Assembly: GCA_030614915.1 (NCBI GenBank)
Contig: JAUXAG010000020.1
Location: 1 to 40,053, forward strand
Reading direction: 5' to 3'
Source of the DNA: Actinomycetes bacterium
GTDB taxonomy: Bacteria; Planctomycetota; Phycisphaerae; JAACET01
Length of the DNA stretch: 40,053 nucleotides
Shown here: positions 7,505-15,306 of the stretch, piece by piece
Layout: the number at the start of each line of letters is the position of its first letter
Numbering within the stretch: position 1 is the first letter of the stretch
The notes under the pieces: model-generated
The model's input: the letters and a program-made list of their open reading frames with translations, nothing else
Database searches by the model: none
What the model was told of the DNA's origin: nothing
Program-made: the position numbers and the translations under genes

Positions 7505-8932
7505 TTAAAGGCCCAGATTTTTTTTGGTCAGTTTTTTGTAGGCCTCCACTCCGGGCTGGCCGAAGGGGTTGACGCCGAGCAGGTTGCCCTCGATGACCGT
7601 GGCGATCATCAGCATCTGCATCAGTGCCCCCAGGCTGTAAGGGCTCAGACTGGGCAGGATAAGGTCGATGCACGGCCGATCGTCCTGCCGATACGCAAGG
7701 TTTGTGCCCTTGAGGGCGGCGGTCAATAGCTGATGCAAGCCGGCCCCGGCCAATTTCTGCAGGCCATCGGGACTGTTTTTGACCGAGGGCAGGGTGAGCT
7801 GCGGGCGGGTGGGGTTCTTCAGGACGATATTGGTGATTACTTTGTCGCGGGAGCCTTGCTGGTGCTGTTGGCCGCGGGAGTGCAGATCGCGGGTGTTCAC
7901 TGAGGTAATGGGTGTGGGGCCTCGGCCCTTTTTGCCGAGGCTCTCGGCGAGTAACTGGTCATACCAGAAGCCCAAGTTCTCCAGGGCCTTGGACCAGACG
8001 GACATGACGCGGACGGTTTTTCCCTTGCGGTAGAGCAGATGATGGATGGCTGCGTACTGGGCCGCGGGATTATTTTTGAGTGATTTACTGAGGCACTTGC
8101 GGGTCATATCGGCGGCGCCGGCGAGGAGCTGGTCGATGTCGATGCCGGCCACGGCCGCGGGCAGCAGTCCGACGGCTGTGAAAACCGAATAGCGGCCACC
8201 GACTGCATCGGGGACCTCGAGGGTGGGCATGCCTTGGGCCTCGGCTATCTGACGCAGGGCTGAGGATGATCCGCCGGTGGTGGCCACGATGTACTTGGCG
8301 TAGTTGGCTCCGTAAATCTGCCGGGCACGCTGAGCGAGAATGCGAAAGACGGCGGCGGTCTCCAGGGTGCGCCCGGATTTGGAGATGACGTTTATGGCAA
8401 AGGCCTGGCTAACGTTGGCGGGCTTGCGCTTGGGGAGCAAGTCCAGCAAGCCAGCCAAAGAGTCGTTGTCCACGGAGTCGGCTTCGAAGTAAATCCTGGG
8501 CCTGTTCCTGCGGGCTCGGCGGGGCAGCTCGTTATGGTAAGGATGAGCCAGGGCTTGGAAGAGCGTTCGGGCGCCCAGGGAAGATCCGCCGATACCAGCG
8601 ACGATGAATTTGTCAGCCAGGCGGGCCAACTGATCGGCTTGGCGTTTCAGTTTGGCCAGGGCCCGGCCATTGTCCAGCCAGCATTTGGGCTGATCGAGAA
8701 AGCCGAGGTCCAGGTCCTCGCCTCTGTCCCTGAGCTTGGCCAGTTGTTCGGCTGTGAAGCGCCGTTGGATTTTGATCTGCTCGACGGCTGTTTCCAGGGC
8801 CGGCTTGATGGAGTCGAGTTGGGCCCGGCTGATGCCGTGGCGGGGAGAGATGCCCAGCTTCTTGTCCTTGGAGTCCTTCGGGCGAGCCAGGGTGTTGGAG
8901 ATGTCCAGACGGAGTGTTGCTTTGGTTGGCAT
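7505..8932 (-). CDS. pgi: Glucose-6-phosphate isomerase
   Basis: Pgi interconverts glucose 6-phosphate and fructose 6-phosphate in glycolysis and gluconeogenesis. The 475-residue product has the sugar-isomerase (SIS) features of the family: IVAGIGGSSLGARTLF (phosphate-binding Ser/Gly loop), INVISKSGRTLETAAVF (about 195-210), GGRYSVFTAVGLLPAA, a Glu-containing WYDQLLAESLGKKG segment, and the C-terminal GVNPFGQPGVEAYKKL with the catalytic Lys near the end. It is shorter than the E. coli form and closer to the compact bacterial type. ATG at 8932 has AGGAG 8 bases upstream and a TTGACA promoter at 8960-8988. pfkA at 23897 supplies the next glycolytic step but is not linked. Confidence 0.96.
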   Translation of the reverse strand: MPTKATLRLDISNTLARPKDSKDKKLGISPRHGISRAQLDSIKPALETAVEQIKIQRRFTAEQLAKLRDRGEDLDLGFLDQPKCWLDNGRALAKLKRQADQLARLADKFIVAGIGGSSLGARTLFQALAHPYHNELPRRARRNRPRIYFEADSVDNDSLAGLLDLLPKRKPANVSQAFAINVISKSGRTLETAAVFRILAQRARQIYGANYAKYIVATTGGSSSALRQIAEAQGMPTLEVPDAVGGRYSVFTAVGLLPAAVAGIDIDQLLAGAADMTRKCLSKSLKNNPAAQYAAIHHLLYRKGKTVRVMSVWSKALENLGFWYDQLLAESLGKKGRGPTPITSVNTRDLHSRGQQHQQGSRDKVITNIVLKNPTRPQLTLPSVKNSPDGLQKLAGAGLHQLLTAALKGTNLAYRQDDRPCIDLILPSLSPYSLGALMQMLMIATVIEGNLLGVNPFGQPGVEAYKKLTKKNLGL

Positions 8933-8959
8933 TTATGTAGCTCCTGAAGTCTGGGCCAC

Positions 8960-8988
8960 ATTGTCTTGTCGAGCAGTGAATCTGTCAA
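8960..8988 (-). promoter_or_regulatory. sigma70-type promoter for pgi
   Basis: TTGACA (8988-8983, full consensus) and GACAAT (8965-8960) lie 17 bases apart on the minus strand, about 28 bases before the pgi start. Transcript leader would be short. Confidence 0.6.
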
Positions 8989-9028
8989 TTACTTTCGCGG
9001 CTCGGGGCGATGATAAAGGGTAAAAGAA

Positions 9029-9080
9029 GCAACGCATAGCGTCCTTCCCGTAGGGATATGTGGTCGGAAACCTTAATGCA
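9029..9080 (+). repeat. 52-bp structured element, copy 1 (possible RNA or DNA regulatory element)
   Basis: The element can fold as ACGC-ATA-GCGT (9032-9042), then TCCC-GTA-GGGA, then GGT...ACC, and ends CTTAATGCA. A second copy at 18653-18704 has the same length and differs at 8 of 52 positions. Two of these differences are the partners of one stem pair (G-C here, A-T there), which suggests that the stem is kept by selection. It ends 19 bases before the -35 box of the promoter for the HEAT protein. Confidence 0.55.
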
Positions 9081-9099
9081 CCCGGGCCAGTCTTTATGC

Positions 9100-9128
9100 T
9101 TGACAAGACGAGTTGGGGAGGGGATAAA
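9100..9128 (+). promoter_or_regulatory. sigma70-type promoter for the HEAT-repeat protein
   Basis: TTGACA (9100-9105, full consensus) is followed after 17 bases by GATAAA (9123-9128). Transcription would start about 55 bases before the ATG at 9190. Confidence 0.55.
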
Positions 9129-9189
9129 TAGTGGCAGACAGGGGGCGGTGGAATGGAGTGTGTCCGGCGTTCAATAGGCGGAGAATACC

Positions 9190-11361
9190 ATGCGTGCCAA
9201 ATATCTAGCCGTTTGCGGTCTTGTAGTGTCGATCCTTCTGTGCGGCTCGGTGAGTCAGGCTCAGGTGCCGGAAGCCAAGGTCAAAAAGAGCACGGCTGAG
9301 GCCTTTGAGGATGCGATCCACTATCTGCGGATAGCCAAATGGGAGCTGGCCAAGGGTAATCTGGAGTATGTGGCTATCTACGGCGATCCGATAGAGGTAT
9401 TGGCCCTGGCCCAGAAGCTGGCGGACTCGGAGAAGACGCTGCTGGGGGCCCTGGATGTCGAGGAGGTGGCAGCGGCTGGGCGGGACGTTCTGAAGGTGCT
9501 GGAACAGGGCCGAGCTGCCCAACAGCAAAACCCTGAGCTGATCGAGCAGGAGATAGAAAGGCTGGGGACTACGCCGCGCGGCAGGCTGCTAGCCCAGGAG
9601 ATACTGACCTTTATATACAAGGAATATGCCGTTCCGCAATTGCTGCGGGCACTGGCTGACGAGAAGCGGACGAACCTTCACGCGAGCATCGTGGTGGTGC
9701 TCTCGGAGATGGGCAAATCGGCTGTGGATCCGCTGGTGGTGGCCCTGGCCAGCGAAGATAACGTGCTCAAGGGGCATATCATCTGGTCGCTGGGGGAGCT
9801 GGGCTATCGGCAGGCAGGGCCGTATCTGCGGGAAATCGTGGAGGACGAGGCTTCCCGGCCGGAGATTAAAGAAGCTGCACAAGAGGCCCTGAACAAACTT
9901 CGCGGGCTCGATGCCCCAGCCGGGGTAAGTGCGGCAGAGCTGTACTATCGGCTGGCCAACTACTACTACTACGGCAGAATCAGCCAGGTAGCCGAAACCG
10001 GCGTGGAAACAGCGAAGGTGTGGTACTTCAAGGCGGATATCGGGCCGACCTTTGCCCTGGTGCCGGGGAAGGTTTATGACGAAATTATGACCATGCGGAG
10101 TTGCCAACGAGCCCTGGAACTGGATCCGAGGCTGGGCTCGGCGGTGTCCTTGTGGCTCAGTGGGGCCTTGCAAATGGAGGCGAAGCTGGGGGCGGGCGAA
10201 AAGGTGGAGCTTCTGGGTGAGAATTGGCCGGGGGCCAAGTGGTTTGTGGTTACAGCCGGGCAGAGGTATCTGCAGGAGGTGCTGGCCCGTGCGGAAAAAG
10301 ACGGCAATGGTCCGGTGGCCCTGGGAGCAGTGAAAGGGTTGGACCTTACGGCTGGGCGGGCCTGGCTGAGTGAAAAGTCGCGCGTGATTCCCCTAGCCGA
10401 TGCCCTGCGTTTTCCAGACAGGCGAGTGCGGATAGCAGCGGCTTTTGCCCTGGCCCGGGCGTTTGGCCAGGAGAAGTTTATGGGGGCCGAGGGTGTGGTG
10501 CCGACACTGTGTGAGGCCGTCCGCCAGACCGGCGGGCCCAGAGCGGTTATCACGGATGCCTCGCCGGACGTGGCCAATAAGCTCCAGGGCCAGATGCGAG
10601 AGCTGGGCTACGATACCCGGGTAGCGACGAGCTGGGATGATGCGATGGAAGTGGCTCGGGAGTTGCGTGGGCCGGACCTGCTGGTGATAGGCGTGGACGG
10701 CAACGGTGGGCAGTTGGCTGAGCTGATGGGCAAATTGCAGCAGGATTTCGCCTTGGCCAGCACGGCGGTGGTGTTGTTGGCTAACGAAAGCACGTTTGCA
10801 CCGGCCTCTGATGTGGCTGTGCAGAACGCTTACGTGGAGGTGCTGGATGCCGGGGTTTCGGGCCAGGCCGTGGCCGCCAGCCACAGAGAGATATTAATTG
10901 GGGTCAATCAAAAACCCATCGACAAAGCAGAGGCTGACAAATTGGCCCTGACAGGGGCGGAGTTGATCGTCCAGATAGCCACGCGAGACCGCAGGGTCTA
11001 TGACATCAACGTTGCCAGCGACACGCTGATCGGGGCCCTGCGCGATCCGCGGGCGGAACTGGTCAAGCTGGCCTTGCAGGGCTTGAGTCTGCTGCGGGCA
11101 TTGGAGAATCAGCAGGCTATCGCCGACTATGCCCTGGACGAGGAGATGCCCATGGAGCTGCGTTTGATCGGGTTGGAGCGGCTGGGCGAGTCGGCTAGGC
11201 TGTGGGGCAATCAGCTGAGGGAGGAGCAAATCAGCAGGCTGATGAAAGAGGTTCTGGAAGGTGCCCCGAGTGAGTTTCACAGTAAGACGGCCCGTGTAGT
11301 CGGGACGCTGAATCTGCCCAGCGAGATTATCAAAGAACTTATCCTGCGCAAAAAGCACTAA
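9190..11361 (+). CDS. Exported HEAT-repeat protein with a degenerate receiver-like domain
   Basis: The 723-residue protein has a signal peptide (1-24, SVSQA before the cut) and so acts outside the cytoplasm. Residues about 145-240 form HEAT-type helical repeats (LLRALADEKRTNLHASIVVV, VDPLVVALASEDNVLKGHII and so on). A middle helical part includes TPR-like SAAELYYRLANYYYYGR. Residues about 450-560 look like a response-regulator receiver fold: AVITDASPDVANKLQGQM, then RELGYDTRVATSWDDAMEVA and PDLLVIGVD. The acidic pair and the usual phospho-acceptor Asp position are not conserved (TDAS; Gly at the acceptor), so it is probably not phosphorylated. The C-terminus returns to HEAT-like helices. GGAG precedes the ATG. 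Function is unknown; a scaffold role is a guess from the repeats. Confidence 0.8.
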   Translation: MRAKYLAVCGLVVSILLCGSVSQAQVPEAKVKKSTAEAFEDAIHYLRIAKWELAKGNLEYVAIYGDPIEVLALAQKLADSEKTLLGALDVEEVAAAGRDVLKVLEQGRAAQQQNPELIEQEIERLGTTPRGRLLAQEILTFIYKEYAVPQLLRALADEKRTNLHASIVVVLSEMGKSAVDPLVVALASEDNVLKGHIIWSLGELGYRQAGPYLREIVEDEASRPEIKEAAQEALNKLRGLDAPAGVSAAELYYRLANYYYYGRISQVAETGVETAKVWYFKADIGPTFALVPGKVYDEIMTMRSCQRALELDPRLGSAVSLWLSGALQMEAKLGAGEKVELLGENWPGAKWFVVTAGQRYLQEVLARAEKDGNGPVALGAVKGLDLTAGRAWLSEKSRVIPLADALRFPDRRVRIAAAFALARAFGQEKFMGAEGVVPTLCEAVRQTGGPRAVITDASPDVANKLQGQMRELGYDTRVATSWDDAMEVARELRGPDLLVIGVDGNGGQLAELMGKLQQDFALASTAVVLLANESTFAPASDVAVQNAYVEVLDAGVSGQAVAASHREILIGVNQKPIDKAEADKLALTGAELIVQIATRDRRVYDINVASDTLIGALRDPRAELVKLALQGLSLLRALENQQAIADYALDEEMPMELRLIGLERLGESARLWGNQLREEQISRLMKEVLEGAPSEFHSKTARVVGTLNLPSEIIKELILRKKH

Positions 11362-11435
11362 GAACGTGTAAATAAATAATCATCCATTTCTGCCGCTAAA
11401 TAAACCCCTACGATAAAGCGGGGATAATCAAAGAG

Positions 11436-11466
11436 CCCCCCAGGATAAACCTGGGGGCTAAATATA
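11436..11466. repeat. Hairpin repeat (family R1)
   Basis: CCCCCAGG, loop ATAAA, CCTGGGGG, then CTAAATATA. It lies 75 bases after the HEAT gene stop and could act as its terminator. A degenerate CCCC...GGGG hairpin precedes it at about 11405-11423. Confidence 0.75.
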
Positions 11467-11490
11467 GCATGATCCACAGAACCTTATATA

Positions 11491-11555
11491 CAGCCACTAA
11501 AGTGTCGGCCCTCCGGGCCGATATGACAGTAGTGTGGAGGCTCTAGGCATGGTCT
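11491..11555 (+). promoter_or_regulatory. Possible structured leader before the 11600 gene
   Basis: A strong hairpin TCGGCCC-TCC-GGGCCGA (11505-11521) is enclosed by CAGCCAC upstream and GTGGAGGCT downstream, which could close an outer stem. No T-run follows, so it is not a clear terminator. No convincing promoter was found in 11467-11599. Confidence 0.3.
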
Positions 11556-11599
11556 TGATTGCCGGTCCTATAACAACAACACCCCATGGGGGATAGACG

Positions 11600-12832
11600 A
11601 TGAAGATCACGAAACTAATTCTGGTGTGTATGGTTCTGGGATTGATATCGATTCCAGGTGGAGTGCTGGATGCACAATGGCCGTATTGGGACTGGGACCC
11701 ATACTATGACAGACCGTGGTATAGACGCAGCTATCCGAGGGATAGATGGCCCAGAAGATGGACAAGAAGAGTGGCGTCGTATGGGGTGGTGACTATTTAC
11801 AATCCCAACGACCGTGACCTTATCTATGCGATACGGATGAGGCAGGGAGAGCCGTGGTATACTGCTAAAGTCAAGGCAAGGGGCTCACGCTATCACTGGG
11901 GGAGGCATCCGGTGAGTTTTCGAATCAAGTTGGATTCGAGCTCTGCGCCGGGATATCAAGAGAAGTCTTATGATCTCGATTATAATACAATCAGCTGGAG
12001 AAAACCCAAATGGAACGAGGGAAGGCAGTACGAGCTGACGATCAGTGGTGGGGATATCGGCCTGCAGCTTGCCTCGGAAAAGACGATAGTGATGTACACG
12101 ACATACGGGGTGGTTACTATCGTCAACAGTACAGATCACTCAATCAACTATCAAGTCAAGTACAGGCGATACCAATCCTGGGCGGAGGTTACAACTGCGG
12201 GGCCGCACTCAACGTACTGTCACTGGATTGAACTGCCGGCGGATTTTGAGATCAAATTCGATCGCAGCTTTTCAGAGGGTTATCAGAAAAAGACCGTCGG
12301 CCTCAAGCACAATAAGATAAAGGGCAGAAAACCGACCGCCGGCGACGGGCGAGACTACAGACTGATAATCGAAGACGAGAAGATCAAGCTGCATAAGTCG
12401 AAAGCTAAGAATCATAGACTGGCGTTGCTGACGGCGAAGGACGTGAGCCTGGTCGGCAGCGGAGAGGGGAAGACCAGCAAGAAAACATTTGGAGATGCTA
12501 CACGTGCCAAAGGGTCTTTGACGGTCAGCTATAGGCCGAGGATCGATGGAGTCATGGCAACTGAAGACGGTTCCTGGAAGGCAGAGATGATCGAGGATAA
12601 GAGCAGTCCGGCAAATTCGCTCTACAAGACGCAGGTCTGGGAGTTTAAGTCTAAAGAGTTTGGGGTTGCTACGGCGACCATGCAAGGCAGTTCCAGCGGG
12701 GCTTCGGGAACGGCAACAGGCTGGTACTCGCCAGTGCCCGGGAACCCGGATGCGGAAAGATTCAAAATTAGATTTGGGGTTCAGTTTGCCGGGCGAGAGG
12801 TGTCGTTAAAAAGCTTCGCCAAAGTTTACTAG
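11600..12832 (+). CDS. Exported protein with a duplicated beta-rich domain, family not recognised
   Basis: The 410-residue product has a signal peptide (1-25) and then a Trp/Tyr/Arg/Pro-rich segment (WPYWDWDPYYDRPWYRRSYP) of unknown role. Two homologous domains of about 90-100 residues follow: the first from about 61 (YGVVTIYNPNDRDLIYAIRM) and the second from about 169 (YGVVTIVNSTDHSINYQVKY). Each continues with an H-W motif (RYHWGRHP / YCHWIELP), F-x-I-K-x-D (FRIKLDSSSAPGYQEKSY / FEIKFDRSFSEGYQKKTV) and a Y-x-L-x-I end. A C-terminal part (about 285-410) is Ser/Gly/Ala-rich and may be another beta domain. GGGGGA precedes the ATG. It is convergent with comEC and shares CTAG with its stop codon. 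No function can be given; a surface or cell-wall role would fit export. Confidence 0.75.
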   Translation: MKITKLILVCMVLGLISIPGGVLDAQWPYWDWDPYYDRPWYRRSYPRDRWPRRWTRRVASYGVVTIYNPNDRDLIYAIRMRQGEPWYTAKVKARGSRYHWGRHPVSFRIKLDSSSAPGYQEKSYDLDYNTISWRKPKWNEGRQYELTISGGDIGLQLASEKTIVMYTTYGVVTIVNSTDHSINYQVKYRRYQSWAEVTTAGPHSTYCHWIELPADFEIKFDRSFSEGYQKKTVGLKHNKIKGRKPTAGDGRDYRLIIEDEKIKLHKSKAKNHRLALLTAKDVSLVGSGEGKTSKKTFGDATRAKGSLTVSYRPRIDGVMATEDGSWKAEMIEDKSSPANSLYKTQVWEFKSKEFGVATATMQGSSSGASGTATGWYSPVPGNPDAERFKIRFGVQFAGREVSLKSFAKVY

Positions 12833-14823
12833 AAGCCATTATGGAATGGAAGCACTTGTATGCCATCGGGCCTGAGCAAGGTTGTGAGGGTACCGCTCTG
12901 GGCGGTGGTGTAGTATTGACGCCCGCTTAGCAGGGGGCGGAGGTCTTGTTGGATGATTCGCTCGGCCCTGGCGCTGTCGCAACTGACCAGGACAATCCGG
13001 GGATTAACCGCTTGAAAAAATGATGCGGTGGTATCGACGACGGCTCCGTGGTGGGGCCAAACAAGCACGTCCGCCTGGAGGTCAATATTGCCGGCCAAGA
13101 GCAGACGCTGGGCGGTGGTGGATATGTCGCCGGTAAGCAGAATCCGCCGGCCGGCGTAAGTGATCCGCAAGACCAGCGAAGAATCGTTGGATGAGAGGCG
13201 CAGAGCTGAGGCGGACTTGGGGGGCCAAAGGATTTCTATTCGAGTCCGGCCGGTACCGAGCAGCTCAGCAGGAGAAGCAATTACCGTGGGTACAGCTTCT
13301 GTGCCGAACAACTTGGACAGGTCCTTGCGCTTGGGGTCGTCGTGCACATACGGCGAGACCATCAGGGTTGGTATTTTGGCTGCGGTGATCAGCTCGGCAG
13401 CGGCAGAATAGTGGTCCCAGTTTGGATGCGATATAACCATCCCGTCGAGCCTGCGCAGGTGGCGGGTCCGCAGAAAGGGCATGATGGTGCGGTCAGTCAA
13501 ATTCGTGGCGGTCATGGAGCCGGCGTCGTAGGTGAGGCTTGCTCCGTTGGGCAATTCCAGGATGGATACATGTCCGTTGCCCACGGAGAGCAGATGCAGG
13601 GCCAAGGTATCGGCTGGTTTGACCGGCCCGGACCACCAGAAGTATCCGGCCAGTATGGCGAGCAAGGGCGGGAGCATCCAGGCCCGGCTCAAGGTGAACC
13701 GTTCGAATCTCCAGCGCCATCTTGGGCGCATGGCCACGAGGATCAGCCAGGCGTAGAAGGCTATCAGCAATAGTACATGCGGGGCGGGAAGATGCTGGAC
13801 CATGCCGGGTATCCTGGCTAACTGCGTGGCTGCCCAGTAGAAATAGTCGGCTAAACTCAAGGAAATTGCCCGCAAGCCCTCGGCCAGGATGGGAAACACT
13901 GAACCGAGGACCGTGGTAAGGTATCCGCTGAGAAGAGTAGCCACGGCCAGCGGGGCCAGCAGCACTGAATAGAGCGGGGACCAGGGGTTGAACCAGCCGA
14001 AGTAATAGACCAGCAGCGGGGCACAAACAAACCAGGCAATCAGACAGGTGCTGCACAAGCGGACAAACAACAGCCAAAAGTATAGCCCGACATGGTGGAC
14101 CCGTGGGCGGGGGTACATCCCTGGGTCTCTGGTCCAGGCTATCATTGTTTCGCCCAGGAATAATTGCACCAAGCGAGAACACAGCAACATCAGGGCGGCC
14201 ACGATGATAAACGATAGTTGAAATCCGATATTGAAGATTTCCGCCGGCCGCCAGAGCAACACGACCAGCGCTGCCAGGGCCAAGGTGTGCAGCCTTGGGG
14301 GCCGTCTGCCGGTGATTTCGGCCAGGCAGAGTAAGCAGACGGCCACGGTTGCCCGGATAATCGGGGCCCGGGCGGGGACGAGCAGGGCATAAAGAAGGAT
14401 CGCAAACATTACCAGCAGGGCAGTAGTCCGGCGGGGCAGTCTCACAAGTAAGCCGAGCAGCCAGAGGAAGCCAGCCAAGATGCCCAAGTGCAGGCCGGAC
14501 ACGCAGAGGAAATGGAATAGACCGGTCTTTTGAAAGGCCTGGTTCAGCCGGCGAAAGGCGGGATCGCGCTCGCCCAGGACCATGGCCTTGAGCAGTGAGT
14601 TGCTCTGGATGGAGAAGTCCTCATCGCTCAAAACAGTCGAGAAGTGGCCGCGAAGTCTGGCTAGCAGTCCCGGCCCCGACGAGGGGGCAGGGGCCAACAG
14701 GCGACTCGTCGCGCCGCTTTGGACGCTCAGGCGGCAGAGTTGGCCTCGGAAGCGCTGGTAGCGTTGCCAATCGAATTCGCCGGGATTCTGGGCGGCACGA
14801 TAACGGCCAAGCCAGCCGAGCAA
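12829..14823 (-). pseudogene. comEC: comEC downstream part (channel and metallo-beta-lactamase-like domain), cut off by an amber codon
   Basis: ComEC forms the inner-membrane channel that takes up single-stranded DNA during transformation. This part holds the end of the OB-like region (NPGEFDWQRYQRF), the polytopic Competence domain (FLCVSGLHLGILAGFLWLL onward, about eight membrane segments) and a C-terminal metallo-beta-lactamase-like domain (LSVGNGHVSILEL, MVISHPNWDHYSAA, ILLTGDIS, VWPHHGAV). The coding frame is uninterrupted upstream to 14943, where a TAG codon separates it from the N-terminal part at 14944-15306 in the same frame. The first start codon after the stop is the TTG at 14823, without a clear ribosome site. 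Whether this piece is made alone, by read-through or not at all cannot be told. A sequencing or assembly error is also possible. Confidence 0.8.
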
Positions 14824-14943
14824 TTCGAGTTGTTCGCCGCGGAGATGCGATCTGAAGGGCTGCTTGATGCGGACTCTGAGAATTCCGCCGGCAGTAGTCC
14901 AGCCCTGGCGGGTGTATATCCGGCTGACTCTGATGGGAAAATA

Positions 14944-14946
14944 CTA
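14944..14946 (-). other. In-frame TAG stop inside comEC
   Basis: The minus strand reads ...GAC CCG AGC TAG TAT TTT CCC ATC. The codons on both sides continue one frame (15306 minus 14823 is divisible by three), and the residues after the stop (YFPIRVSRIYTRQGW) are the expected next beta strands of the DUF4131 domain. A single change from CAG (Gln) or TGG (Trp) would explain it. Confidence 0.85.
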
Positions 14947-15306
14947 GCTCGGGTCGCTGGGCCAAGGTCTGCTCGATTGGGCCCAGTGTGAATCGTCCAG
15001 GACTTGGCCCTGCAGGCGGACCAGGATGGGCTGGTCGGATGAGTAGCGGACGATGTCATCCTGGGGGCAGCGCTGGTAGCGGACGTGGTAGCTAAGCAGG
15101 CCCAAGCTGGTCCACAACAGCAGTATCAGGAGCACGGGAATAATCTTTGTGCGCCGGCGGAGGGTAACTACGATGCCGGCCAAACTCAGGAGCGAAACAA
15201 TAAGTACGGTAATGTCGGGCAGAGCTAGATAGTGCCCGAGCAATATCCCGGCCATGAAGGCCACGGCCACAGCTATGATTGGTGATGATAGAAGCCTTTT
15301 TGTCAC
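14944..15306 (-). pseudogene. comEC: comEC N-terminal part, ended by the amber codon
   Basis: The 120-residue piece starts with GTG at 15306, which overlaps the methyltransferase stop (GTGA), so the two are translationally coupled. It contains the N-terminal ComEC membrane helices (about 9-27, 31-47, 54-71) and the beginning of DUF4131 (ILVRLQGQVLDDSHWAQ). It then meets TAG at 14946-14944. On its own it cannot form a DNA channel. Everything else about the locus, including the overlap and the well-kept downstream frame, looks like a recently active gene. Confidence 0.8.

Noticed and set aside
11546-11560. Sigma54 promoter (GGCATGGTCTTGATT)
   Set aside because: The GC of the -12 element is not at the required distance from GG.
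14621-15059. Frameshift as explanation of the comEC break
   Set aside because: Both parts are in one frame; the other frames here give non-homologous sequence, so a stop codon and not an indel is the cause.
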